A stretch of DNA of 64,000 bases from Mantis religiosa (Eukaryota > Arthropoda > Insecta > Mantodea > Mantidae), in contig CM060947.1 of the NCBI GenBank assembly GCA_030765055.1, forward strand, positions 101,922,381-101,986,380. The letters are read 5' to 3'. Below the pieces are notes generated by a model. It did no database searches and was not told the DNA's origin. It saw only the letters and a program-made list of their open reading frames with translations. Shown one piece after another: positions 54,716 through 64,000 of this stretch; within the stretch, counting starts at the first letter, position 1; each line of letters begins with the position of its first letter. A program made the translations under genes and the position numbers.

Positions 54716-54742
54716 TGGTGTTCGGCACCGGGTTTCGAATCC
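54716..54742 (+). promoter_or_regulatory. Primer-binding-site-like sequence
   Basis: Two bases after the proposed LTR end, TGGTGTTCGGCACCGGG is followed by TTTCGAATCC. The leading TGG and the CGGG-N-TTCGAA-N-CC pattern resemble the reverse complement of a tRNA 3' end and T-arm, with one extra base. The tRNA cannot be named. Confidence 0.35.
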
Positions 54743-55320
54743 TGTATTTGGTACCTCTCGTAATTCCTATCAACACCCACACCTTCATGCAACAATATGG
54801 TGGAGGCTGCCGGTTTCTACCACCCTTAAGGTCAGAAATATGGTTTCGATCCTTGTACCTCCAAACCCCCCTATCTTCATGTAATAGTATGGCAAAGTAC
54901 CAGGGTGTTCCATTTTGCAATAGTTAAATAATGATTTTCGTACTTAAAATTCTCTTAAATTTGCTTAAATTTTATAGCTACTTTTATTAAATATATTATT
55001 TTCAAGTTTAATCATAATAGTATCTTGACTACCCTCCCAACCCACCCTAACAGAGTTTAGATTATTTTACAAGTGTGAAATCAGTTTTATTGTAATTCAC
55101 AAATTACTCTTGTTATTATAATTTTGTCACATATAGATTTTCCAATACCAGACATAATAAATAATGTCAAACACTATTTTTATGTTTTCTAACTTGAATA
55201 ACTTTTTTTTTCTTTCTTTGCAAACTCAAAGATTAGAAATTTAGTTCTGTTTGTTCATTGATTTCAGGTTGAAATTGTGATAATGATGCAATCTTTTTGT
55301 GTTATGAATACAGATTATTA
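54743..55320 (+). other. Gypsy leader region
   Basis: This non-coding, AT-rich 5' leader lies between LTR and gag. Pyrimidine-AG segments (GATTTCAG at 55261-55268) resemble splice acceptors, but no partner is identified. Confidence 0.35.
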
Positions 55321-56817
55321 ATGCATAGTTTTTTCAGGTTTATTGCTTTTGCATTTTCTTGTGTTGTTGTAATGATTGGATGTTTTATATTGGCATATGT
55401 GTTGTGTGTATTTGATGTTTTGTGCTGTGGACTGATTTCATTAACTTTTGTAAGCACTCCTAAGTTATTGTATAATTACCCCTATATTGACTTAACTTCC
55501 CAGGTCACAAATAATAGAACCACAACTCAGCAAATTTGTAAACTCACACCGGACCAGCAATTCTCTTTTAATAAGTTAGTTTCAACTCATAGCCTTACCT
55601 CTGACGACATTAAATATTTTCCCCCTGATGTTCTAGAACCTTGGAGATCTATGCACAAAGTGACAGTTAGAACCTCCCGCCGAGTTCGTAAATTATCACC
55701 TGTTTCATACATCCCAGACAAACGAAGAAGTTTAAGTGTAGGAGATTTAACAGAAACTTCCCCGGACATACAAACTCATCCAACCCCCTCAGAAGCATTC
55801 TCTAAGTCGATATTTAATGATCAAATCATGAACGCTTCGGTTCCTCAGAACAGTTCTATAACTAGCAAGGACATAAACGTTAAACCTGCATTATCTGTCG
55901 AAATGCCGTATGCACGACCGTTTATTGACCCTGGCGTGTTTGAAGGCAGACTCGGACAGGACATTTTTGCTTACCTCTACAATTTTGATACTATAGCAGC
56001 AGCTAATGGCTGGGATGACCACGCAAAAACACAATATTTACCATGTTATTTACGTGGCGCTGCAGCCACTTGGTTTAAAACATTTGCTCCCCGACATACA
56101 CAGTATACCTGGACAGACTTAAAGTCCGCCTTACAACAAGCTTTTGTGCCAGCAGCATACGAAGATGTGGTAGAATGTCGGCTTAGGCAAAGAATGCAAG
56201 ATTTGGCCGAGCCTACAGAACAGTATATCTATGATGTTCTAGCCCTATGTGATCAAGTGAACCACAATATGACAGAGAGAGAACGCTTACGTCATGTTAC
56301 CCGCGGGCTTAAACCATCCTTACTGGAGCAAGTGCTCCCTGCAAACCCACAGACTGTAAACGACCTAATCACATTTGTCCGTAGGATAGAAACAGCTAGA
56401 TATCTGGCAGGACAACGTGTAGACTTAATGCAGAGACCTACATCGAGACCTGTATCAGCCATTAACGATGCCAATGCACCAGACCCCATTGACACGTTGA
56501 CTGAAGCCGTACAAACATTACAGAAGCAAATAAAAAGACTTCAAGTTTCACACAATGACAGACATAGTACATCACCTCGTGGACACGTCCGCGGTGCTAA
56601 CTTTGGCAATCATTTTACACGTGGTTTTTACAAAAAACGCGGAACTAATTTTTCTGGGAGACCCCCTAATGCTAAACAAGATGTCAGCTGGCAAACAAAC
56701 AGTAGAACAGCTGATGCACGGCCCGTGTGCGTCGCATGCCACCGACAAGGCCACACAGCGATAAACTGCAAACTTAGGCAAAGTCACCCAAACGGGCAAA
56801 GGACGTCACAGGAGTAA
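55321..56817 (+). CDS. gag: Gypsy retrotransposon Gag polyprotein
   Basis: The first in-frame ATG is 55321; the frame is open a little further upstream. Residues 1-50 from this ATG are strongly hydrophobic, unusual for Gag. The true start may therefore be a later ATG (for example 55651). The retrotransposon Gag capsid-like region is at about residues 205-365 from this ATG (FAYLYNFDTIAAANGWDD...YLRGAAATWF...LRQAFVP-like block). A single CCHC zinc knuckle, C-x2-C-x4-H-x4-C (CVACHRQGHTAINC), lies near the C-terminus (codons at 56728-56769). Gag packages the element RNA into virus-like particles in the cytoplasm. The frame is uninterrupted. It ends in TAA at 56815-56817, 40 nt past the opening of the pol frame. 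Confidence 0.9.
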   Translation: MHSFFRFIAFAFSCVVVMIGCFILAYVLCVFDVLCCGLISLTFVSTPKLLYNYPYIDLTSQVTNNRTTTQQICKLTPDQQFSFNKLVSTHSLTSDDIKYFPPDVLEPWRSMHKVTVRTSRRVRKLSPVSYIPDKRRSLSVGDLTETSPDIQTHPTPSEAFSKSIFNDQIMNASVPQNSSITSKDINVKPALSVEMPYARPFIDPGVFEGRLGQDIFAYLYNFDTIAAANGWDDHAKTQYLPCYLRGAAATWFKTFAPRHTQYTWTDLKSALQQAFVPAAYEDVVECRLRQRMQDLAEPTEQYIYDVLALCDQVNHNMTERERLRHVTRGLKPSLLEQVLPANPQTVNDLITFVRRIETARYLAGQRVDLMQRPTSRPVSAINDANAPDPIDTLTEAVQTLQKQIKRLQVSHNDRHSTSPRGHVRGANFGNHFTRGFYKKRGTNFSGRPPNAKQDVSWQTNSRTADARPVCVACHRQGHTAINCKLRQSHPNGQRTSQE

Positions 56818-56858
56818 AACCTGTGGCGCCCGTAGCAGCTAATATTCCAGATTTTACA
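56787..56858 (+). promoter_or_regulatory. -1 ribosomal frameshift signal (slippery heptamer plus predicted pseudoknot)
   Basis: The heptamer C-CCA-AAC (56787-56793) is in the correct gag phase for X-XXY-YYZ. Ten bases later, CGTCACAGG (56804-56812) pairs with CCTGTGGCG (56820-56828), giving nine pairs with one G-U. The loop GTAAAA (56814-56819) is complementary to TTTTAC (56852-56857). Together they form an H-type pseudoknot with a 1-nt first loop and a 23-nt last loop. Pol is in the -1 frame, which overlaps gag by 40 nt and has no ATG at its opening. Confidence 0.85.
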
Positions 56859-59800
56859 ATTGCACATATTCGGCCTATGAATGTACTTACGACTCAGGGG
56901 ATTGCAGCTAACAACCAAGTGATTAGTATATTGTTTGACACCGGCAGTGCCGTTAGCATAGTGCATGAACGTTTCGTAACGTCACTCGTATTTCCAATAT
57001 CTAATAGTTTACTCCTTCGCACAGCAGACAACAAACTACTAGACGTTGGTCATTCGACCCAGTTTCAGTTTCAACTTGCAGGAGTACAATTTACAGAAGA
57101 ATTACTAGTAGCACGAGAGTTCGCTCACGACCTTCTGTTAGGAATGGACTTTTTAAACAAATATCAAGCTCTTATTAATTTAGCTTCTTACGATATAACT
57201 CTTAAGACATCTGACGATAGCACAGTAAATATACACTGTGGCGAGAAACAAAACTGTCACTTGGCTCAGATTACAATTGAACCAGAACAGGACCCTGACA
57301 CGGTACCTAAGGCATATTGTACACAGGACACTCGTATACCTCCTTTCACTTCCATGAACGTACCAGTAAAAATTAATCTTGATAAACCAGGACAAATTTT
57401 GTTAGAACCCAGAGACTCGATTTTGCAAAAGAAATGTTTACAAATTTCACCTATCTTATTTGATAATGCAGGACAATGTTCACTACCGGTACATAACAAT
57501 ACTGCTGAACCGAAAGTTATTTTTGCTAGAACAACCCTTGCCAATGCTTATGAAGTAGCCCTTATACAGGCTTCTAATTGGTCTTCTACAGATTCCCAAC
57601 CCATCGAGCTTAAAAACGCTAAATTTAACATTAATTCACAACTCACTTTCGAACAGAAATCTCAAATGACTAGTTTATTACAGAAATACCGTCATGTATT
57701 TGCTACAAAATTGCAAGAATTAGGCCAAACAGATATAGGAGAATTCAAAATAGAAGTCACAGATGAAACACCCATAAAACAAAAACCATATCGTGTATCT
57801 CATGCACAAAGAGAAATCATAGATTCTCAAATTAAAGAAATGCTAGATGCCGGGATTATTCGCGGATCCCATAGTCCCTGGAGTTCACCCGTGGTCTTAG
57901 TTAAGAAGAAAAGTGGTGAAATGAGATTTTGTATAGATTATCGGAAGCTTAACGCAGTTACAAAAACAACTTCCTACCCCCTACCCCTCATAGATGATTT
58001 GCTTAGTTACTTAGGCAACTCAAAATGGTATTGCAGTTTGGATTTGTTAAGCGCATATTTTCAAGTTCCTATTGATGAGAAAAGCAAGAAGTATACAAGC
58101 TTCGTTACAAGTTCTTCCCAATATGAGTTTAACAGACTAAGCTTCGGACTTGCTAATGCCCCTAGGTTTTTCTCAGAAATTTCTCGTAAATTATTGGGTG
58201 ATCTTTGTTATAAAAAAGCTTTAGTCTATTTAGATGACATTGTTGTTTTCGCTCCAACATTTCATGAATTATTAACAAACTTAGAAGAAGTCTTTCGTCA
58301 ACTATGTAAACATAACTTCAAGCTAAAACCAGAAAAATGTTTCTTTGGTATGTCAAAAATAAAATTATTAGGCTTTGAAGTATCCGCTAAGGGTATAGAA
58401 CCAGACAATGATAAAGTACGAGCTATTCAAAATTTGCCAGTCCCTAAGACTACTCGTGACGTTAGAAAAGTGCTTGGTTTATTTAGCTTCTATAGACGTT
58501 TTGTCCCGAATTTCGCTTCTATTGCCTCACCTCTCCATGAACTAACTCGGAAAAACAAAGATTTTGAGTGGACAGCAACGCAACAAGACTCATTCGATAA
58601 ATTAAAACAGTTACTAACAACTGCCCCAGTATTAGCTCACTACCAACCAGGAGCCTATTCAGAAATTCATACTGATGCCTCTACGTCAGGAATTGGTTGC
58701 GCTCTATTGCAACGCATAGATGGTGAATTGCATCCAATTGCTTACTGTTCACGTTCTCTAAACAAGCATGAAAAAAATTACAGTATCTCGGAACTAGAAT
58801 TGCTAGCGATAGTATACGGCCTAACACATTTTAGATCATATATTTATGGTTTCCCCGTCAATGTTGTAAGTGATCATCATTCCCTTTGCTATCTTCGTAA
58901 CTTAAAAGACATCACAGGAAGACTAGCACGCTGGGCTTTAAAACTCCAGGAATATGATTATTCCATCATTTATAAATCAGGTGCAAAACACACGGACGCA
59001 GACGCTCTGTCCCGTTTTCCAGTGGATAAACCCAACCCCTATTTAGTGGAACAATTGGACGACTTGCCAACTTGTCTATTAACACCAGTTCAAGTAGCAA
59101 ATGAACAAAGAGCTGACCCTAAGCTGCAACCCCTAATAACTACGTTAGAAAATCCCCAATCCGGCTCACCTAGGTTACAACGACAGGCAAAAACCTATAC
59201 TTTACAATCAGGAGTCCTGTACCGCAAAAATGCGGGAAGTTCAGGACCTTTGCACTTATTGGTCATCCCTGATCAGCTGAAACACGAAATTCTAATATCG
59301 TGTCACTCAGATCCTCTGTCAGGACACTTGGGATTCCAGAAAACTTTTACAAAAATTAATTCCAGATATTACTGGCTTGGGATGAAGAAAGACATTGAAA
59401 AATACGTCCGCACATGCCAATCTTGCCAAGGGCGAAAAGGGCGGACAAATGTTAAACCAGCTGGTCTTTTACAGCCAATTCCCGTTAATAATGTCGCAGA
59501 ACGCTTTGGCATTGACCTCATCGGTCCGATTCATCGTTCCAAACAGGGTAACACTATGATTGTTCTAGCAACTGAATACTTTACAAAATGGGTAGAAGCT
59601 CGTGCTATTCCTAAAGGTTCTGTAGAGCACGTAGCTAAATTTGTGTTAGAGCAAATTATCTGTCGGCACGGTTCCCCTGCCGAGCTCTTATCCGATAGAG
59701 GTACTGTGTTTCTAAGTGATGTAATGAAACACCTCTTAAAGATCCTGGGCGTGCACCCGTCATTTACCACAGCCTATCACCCAGCCTGCAATGGACTTAC

Positions 59801-60329
59801 AGAACGTGCTAACCAGACTGTAATCAATATGCTATCACATTACGTGTCAACTGATCAACGAGACTGGGACACAGCACTCCCGCATGTCATTTTCGCATAT
59901 AATACGAGTAAACAAGAAACTACGGGAAAATCACCCTTCTTCCTCTTGTATGGACGCAATCCCACCCTTCCCAACGAAGTTCAACTAAGATACACCACGG
60001 ACAACCCCTTTGTCCAAACTACACAAAAGCACATTCAGATAGCTCGTCAACTAGCTAAGGAAAGGATCAGGCAAAAACAAATTAAGTACAAAAAAATATT
60101 TGACAGAAAAAGACGCACCATTAAATTTCAACCCGGACAATTAGTGAAAGTATTCACCCCAACGAGAATGAAAGGCAAAACGACCAAATTGCTTCATCGG
60201 TATCATGGACCATTTCGCATTGTGGAACAAACAAGTCCCGTAAACTACCGCATTAAAAATGTTACTGGACGAAAGAAACATGATAGTATCATACACGTAT
60301 CAAGACTACATCCCTATTATGCACCTTAA
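56790..60329 (+). CDS. pol: Gypsy retrotransposon Pol polyprotein (protease, RT, RNase H, integrase)
   Basis: The frame runs intact from the frameshift site to TAA at 60327-60329. Residues here count from 56823 as 1. Aspartic protease: FDTGSA with Asp39 and LLLGMDFL. Reverse transcriptase: FCIDYRKLNA, SLDLLSAYFQV, and YLDD at 469-472 (metal-binding Asp pair). RNase H: HTDASTSGIG, the SELELLAI Glu, and VVSDHHSL. Integrase: HHCC zinc domain from His828 (H...H...CQSC); catalytic D898, D958 and E994 (D-x59-D-x35-E); a C-terminal GPF module; no chromodomain. It converts element RNA to DNA and inserts it. The module order, with integrase after RNase H, places it in Ty3/Gypsy. There is no stop or frameshift in 1,168 codons, so it is young. 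Confidence 0.95.
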   Translation, partial: KRAKDVTGVKPVAPVAANIPDFTIAHIRPMNVLTTQGIAANNQVISILFDTGSAVSIVHERFVTSLVFPISNSLLLRTADNKLLDVGHSTQFQFQLAGVQFTEELLVAREFAHDLLLGMDFLNKYQALINLASYDITLKTSDDSTVNIHCGEKQNCHLAQITIEPEQDPDTVPKAYCTQDTRIPPFTSMNVPVKINLDKPGQILLEPRDSILQKKCLQISPILFDNAGQCSLPVHNNTAEPKVIFARTTLANAYEVALIQASNWSSTDSQPIELKNAKFNINSQLTFEQKSQMTSLLQKYRHVFATKLQELGQTDIGEFKIEVTDETPIKQKPYRVSHAQREIIDSQIKEMLDAGIIRGSHSPWSSPVVLVKKKSGEMRFCIDYRKLNAVTKTTSYPLPLIDDLLSYLGNSKWYCSLDLLSAYFQVPIDEKSKKYTSFVTSSSQYEFNRLSFGLANAPRFFSEISRKLLGDLCYKKALVYLDDIVVFAPTFHELLTNLEEVFRQLCKHNFKLKPEKCFFGMSKIKLLGFEVSAKGIEPDNDKVRAIQNLPVPKTTRDVRKVLGLFSFYRRFVPNFASIASPLHELTRKNKDFEWTATQQDSFDKLKQLLTTAPVLAHYQPGAYSEIHTDASTSGIGCALLQRIDGELHPIAYCSRSLNKHEKNYSISELELLAIVYGLTHFRSYIYGFPVNVVSDHHSLCYLRNLKDITGRLARWALKLQEYDYSIIYKSGAKHTDADALSRFPVDKPNPYLVEQLDDLPTCLLTPVQVANEQRADPKLQPLITTLENPQSGSPRLQRQAKTYTLQSGVLYRKNAGSSGPLHLLVIPDQLKHEILISCHSDPLSGHLGFQKTFTKINSRYYWLGMKKDIEKYVRTCQSCQGRKGRTNVKPAGLLQPIPVNNVAERFGIDLIGPIHRSKQGNTMIVLATEYFTKWVEARAIPKGSVEHVAKFVLEQIICRHGSPAELLSDRGTVFLSDVMKHLLKILGVHPSFTTAYHPACNGLTERANQTVINMLSHYVSTDQRDWDTALPHVIFAYNTSKQETTGKSPFFLLYGRNPTLPNEVQLRYTTDNPFVQTTQKHIQIARQLAKERIRQKQIKYKKIFDRKRRTIKFQPGQLVKVFTPTRMKGKTTKLLHRYHGPFRIVEQTSPVNYRIKNVTGRKKHDSIIHVSRLHPYYAP

Positions 60330-63300
60330 TAATTTATTGATATATTTAGTTATAGAGTACCTGTCACAATTTCATTACAATTACTTTAAGATTGAGCATG
60401 CAGTATTACTCCCTATATGATTAAGAATGGAAGCAAACCGAAAAAAAAGAAACAAACAAATGTTGCCAAGTCTGTCTATCTCTATCTTTCTCCCCTCCAA
60501 TGTGTTCAAATGTTTTTCTTTCCCTATTTCCTTTCTCCTAAATAGCTTACCACAACAAATCCAATATGGTTTTCCACTACTTTTGCAATATTTCATATGA
60601 ATTCTCATTCAATAAGATGATCTTATTATTAATCCAAATTCCTAGAATTCATAACAATCCACACAAAAAACAATCAAATTTCAAAAACTGTCGGTCTCTA
60701 TCTTCCTTCCTCTTAGATATTAAATTTTGTTTTGCCTTATCCCTAATGGCCAAGGGCCGTGAAATCAGCACGGTGGTACGTTGTTTTCATAAAAAGAGAA
60801 AGAAAAAAAAGAGAAAAGCTCTATAGAATTAATAATTATGAGCTGATTCTATGACCAATCTAATTTCCCGGAAAAGCCCATAATACTTCAGAAAAAAAAA
60901 TAAAACAAAAGACAAATAATACATAAAATTATTAAAAATGTGCTTTGAATTAATATTTAGTACCTATAATTCTCACTTAATGAATGGCTTTACATGAAAT
61001 TTAAATTCTGCGTTACGCTCTTGCGAAACAGGAATCAATTCTTTTCGTAGTTACACATATGAATGTTTACCTCACCCACTCATGTTAAGCAATTCCAAAC
61101 CTTGGGAACGCACTATACCTTCTACAAATTTATAACTAACGAACCCCCACACTCAAAATACAGAGAGAAAAATGTTCGTTTACCCTCACATGTAACTCCA
61201 TTTACAACACTCGATGTGCTTAATCTGACTCAAAAAAAAAATCTTGTATCTTGATTATAAGTTATCTTTTTAAATCTATAATTACAATGGTTGGTATTTC
61301 ACTGACCTGATTTGGACCAGCTAGCACGTTATTTCATTCCATACATACACAATAATACACATTAAGTTCAATAAAATAGCACGCGACGTATTAAGATGAC
61401 ATTCACCCATTAAACGATGGAAAACGATTTAACACACTGTTACTTTACTGCATTTTTCTCTTCCAAAATTATAAATATGTAGAACTGACCCACAAATCTA
61501 ATAATTAACATCTGCACACGCTATTACGCGGTGCTCATGAAAATAGCACGCTGCCGACCTTCATAGGCCAGCAAAAACTAAAATACTGACGTTGCGATTA
61601 CACTGTGAAATATGCAACTTTGCAAGCTAAACGTTGATCGACAGGAAAGACAGACGTGTTCACGCTACAGAACAAACTTCCATCGTGAATAAGTCCCGTG
61701 ATTCATATCTAACACATTATTTATATTTTCAAGCAATACAACGTTATAATCATAGTTTCTGAATAGGTATTATTTCTAACACGTATTAATATTATTTTCA
61801 GTAAAAAGCCCTTCCTTCACCGCTTATTATAGACAGCAAATTCCTTTCTAAATCATCACTCTTATGAATGATTATTCGGTTATACTCATTACTTCCCGTT
61901 ACTATAAACTTTTAGCAATGTCTCGGCAAATGGATTCCCCAGCATCCCTCCTCTGGAACATTCACCAGTATGACAAGGCACACATTCAGCCCTTTTCTTA
62001 CTCCCTCCCTTCCGAAAAAAAAATAACAACAACTACACCAGCGGTACACCGTGTTTTTTTTTTATTATAAATCATTTCAATGTGACCTTATATTCTCTGT
62101 GCTTAAAAGTTATAAGTTATGATCGTTGTGACCAAAGGCTTAGGATTTGTGAAGATAACGTATGCTTGTAGTACCCTTTGACCTTAGGAACAACCGCGAG
62201 GCGTTCTTATAGGCTATTTTAAGTGTTTATAGATTCTAGTAATAATGTGTTCTGTTCCGAATACATCGCAAGATTTTCGGAGACAGTTTTAGTGAATATA
62301 TATGCATATACGATGGTATCTTCAAGTTTCAAGCTTTCAAGCTATAAGAGTTTTTTGTATGAGCGACAGAGGGTACATCCTTTGGTGTTCGCGAGACCCT
62401 TAGGTTGTGTATGCCTCTCATGGTGATTTGATATAGATAAAGCTGTTATAAAAGGGTTCTTTCACGCAAGTGATTTTCCCTATAAACATTGCCAATTTAA
62501 AGCTTATAATTACTGATCAGTTTAAATAAAGAAGTTGTGAAGACAAAATAGCATTAATGTTTAAGTATGAGTGATGACTGCGCAGTATGTATGTGAAGTT
62601 TTGTGCTATGGAGGAAAGGGCCCCCCTTCATTAGCTTATAATAAAGTATGATTGTGATAGTGTAACTGAATAGAGATAACCACAAATCCTAAGATCATAT
62701 AAGAAATTGTATTAGCTATGATGATTGAAGAGCAAACTCAAATAAACGACTCAAATCATGTGATAAGAAAAGCACAGAATTTTTTTTAACTAAGGTGTTA
62801 CCTAAGGTCCTAAGTCATAAAATTCAGCTATGTTTCCCCAAGTCACCTTTAAGTATTGATAAAGAAATCCATGACTTATATTTATTGTTTATCAAAGCAG
62901 ACTGATCAACTTGATGTAATTATCGTGGTATGCTATTCTTAGGGTACTTCCTCTTACACCACTCAGTTTCTCCAACATTTATTGAATTCAGTGGGCAGCA
63001 CATAGCTCAAATACTTCCTTTGACAATATTCATTATGGATATGAGACATGACCTATGACCAAGATTAAACTAATCGTTATATTAAGTTCTGTTTACAGGT
63101 CACAGCACGATGAGATCTACAACCTACAAACCCCCTCCCCTTTCTTTTGCTATCACTCATAATTACCATGCTATAAAAGCATGCCTAAATTTGTTAGGGA
63201 TTAATAAACAAGAGAAGATTTCATTATTATCAATTAACATTTCATTTATAAGACAACCCAATGCACTGTAATTTAACACTTGTTTTTAACATCCAGTGAC

Positions 63301-64000
63301 ACTAGAGTACATCATATCTCCATATAATAAGATCGATATTGTTTATCGATATCGTTGATCACACTTTTTTTTTGCGAAAAGAAGAAAAGAAACATTATAC
63401 CTCTTGTTTAAACAATCAGTGCTAAACCAGCAAATGTCAGAGTTACTTTTGCTATATTTATGTAAAAAGATAAAGATATAGGATACCCTTATAGATTGTA
63501 AGATGATTGTATCAAGGTGACTTCAATTACCATGTATTATGAAGGTATGTTATGTAACTCTAGAAACAATCACTTCAGTAGCATCAAGATTTATTGTAAC
63601 AAAATAGAAAGACATGGTTAACTCTGATATTTGACTAATTTCATGACAACAGTAGACATTTTTAGGCGTAGGCCTAATCCAGTATATGGATGCTATTATG
63701 GCAAGTCATTAAACATGATTTTTGTAAATAATGTCCTATAATTTATAACAAGTACTATTCTTTAAATGAACTTCATTTTTTTTTCTTTAGCTAAATTGTT
63801 ATCAATATTACTACTAATTATGTATAATTCAATTGTATGATGATTTTATGAAGAATACTTGTAATTTATTCCAAGTTTATCGCTAATGTGTGAACAACCA
63901 TACTTAAGTGGAACATCTATGCAGTTTTTATAGGTTATTTACTTATGTCATTCAGCCATAAGGCAAACATAAAATTTCATTTTTTTACTCTATAAACTTT
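60330..64000. other. AT-rich stretch 3' of pol; no env, no 3' LTR seen
   Basis: The longest frames are under 90 codons and lack domains. An A/G-rich stretch at 60790-60821 resembles a polypurine tract but is not followed by TGTT. TATA-like plus AATAAA pairs near 62447/62525 and 63173/63212 are unsupported by terminal repeats. Either the element's 3' part extends beyond the window or the 3' LTR is lost. Confidence 0.45.

Noticed and set aside
56823..56825. GTG as an independent pol start
   Set aside because: Eukaryotic Pol is normally made by frameshifting or readthrough. The frame is open upstream into gag and carries a good -1 signal.
60797..60821. Polypurine tract marking the start of a 3' LTR
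   Set aside because: A/G-rich, but the following sequence (CTCTATAG) does not start with TG or match the proposed 5' LTR.
62440..62535. Another solo LTR (TATAAAAGG and AATAAAG about 80 bp apart)
   Set aside because: No terminal TG...CA pair with a target duplication could be found, and it does not match the L family.

Overview
The window looks like an intergenic or repeat-rich stretch of a large, AT-rich insect genome. A hemimetabolous insect such as a cockroach, termite or stick insect is my guess from the style of the SINEs and mariners; this is inference only. I find no complete host protein-coding gene, no real tRNA or rRNA gene and no bacterial-type feature. What can be annotated is a graveyard of mobile elements, several nested, plus one gene-like hairpin of unknown identity.

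Layout. 1-3007 is featureless. 3008-5971 holds two solo LTRs (3008-3469, 5531-5971) and two SINEs. 7277-10799 has a 64-bp minisatellite, a dimeric tRNA-SINE with an inverted head, and a minus-strand SINE. 11619-16320 carries two LINE C-terminal remnants; the second is split by a 728-bp Tc1-like element with 140-bp inverted repeats. 17248-17328 is a 55-bp insert flanked by 13-bp direct repeats. 17829-19129 is a mariner. 19992-20303 is a SINE ending in (AC)n. 22035-23184 is a Harbinger-type element with a Myb/SANT-like ORF. 24530-24960 is a decayed fragment of a widespread uncharacterised protein family. 26464-28170 holds a third solo LTR and an inverted LTR-like repeat. 29815-31989 holds a deleted mariner and a Tigger/pogo remnant. 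32761-35453 is a fourth solo LTR, swollen by 24 copies of a 94-bp repeat. 36060-40660 holds two more LINE remnants, a GC-rich retroposon and SINEs. 41889-42682 is a nearly perfect hairpin whose two arms carry the same open reading frame. 43185-53373 holds further mariners (one truncated, one full-length, one internally deleted) and SINEs. 54063-60329 is the best-preserved element: a Ty3/Gypsy retrotransposon with long intact gag and pol frames, joined by a textbook -1 frameshift signal. 60330-64000 has no recognisable gene and, as far as I can read, no 3' LTR.

How parts work together. In the Gypsy element, Gag would be made from the first frame. A fraction of ribosomes would slip at CCCAAAC (56787-56793) to make Gag-Pol, with protease, reverse transcriptase, RNase H and integrase in order. 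The DNA transposons are all disabled. The two mariners of about 900 bp (29815-30713 and 52473-53373) are internally deleted derivatives that could move only if transposase came from elsewhere.

Most interesting: (1) the 94-bp array inside a solo LTR, whose 47-bp core recurs at 17269-17315 with its own 13-bp direct repeats, hinting at a very small retroposing unit; (2) the hairpin with duplicated coding arms; (3) the predicted H-type pseudoknot at the gag-pol junction.
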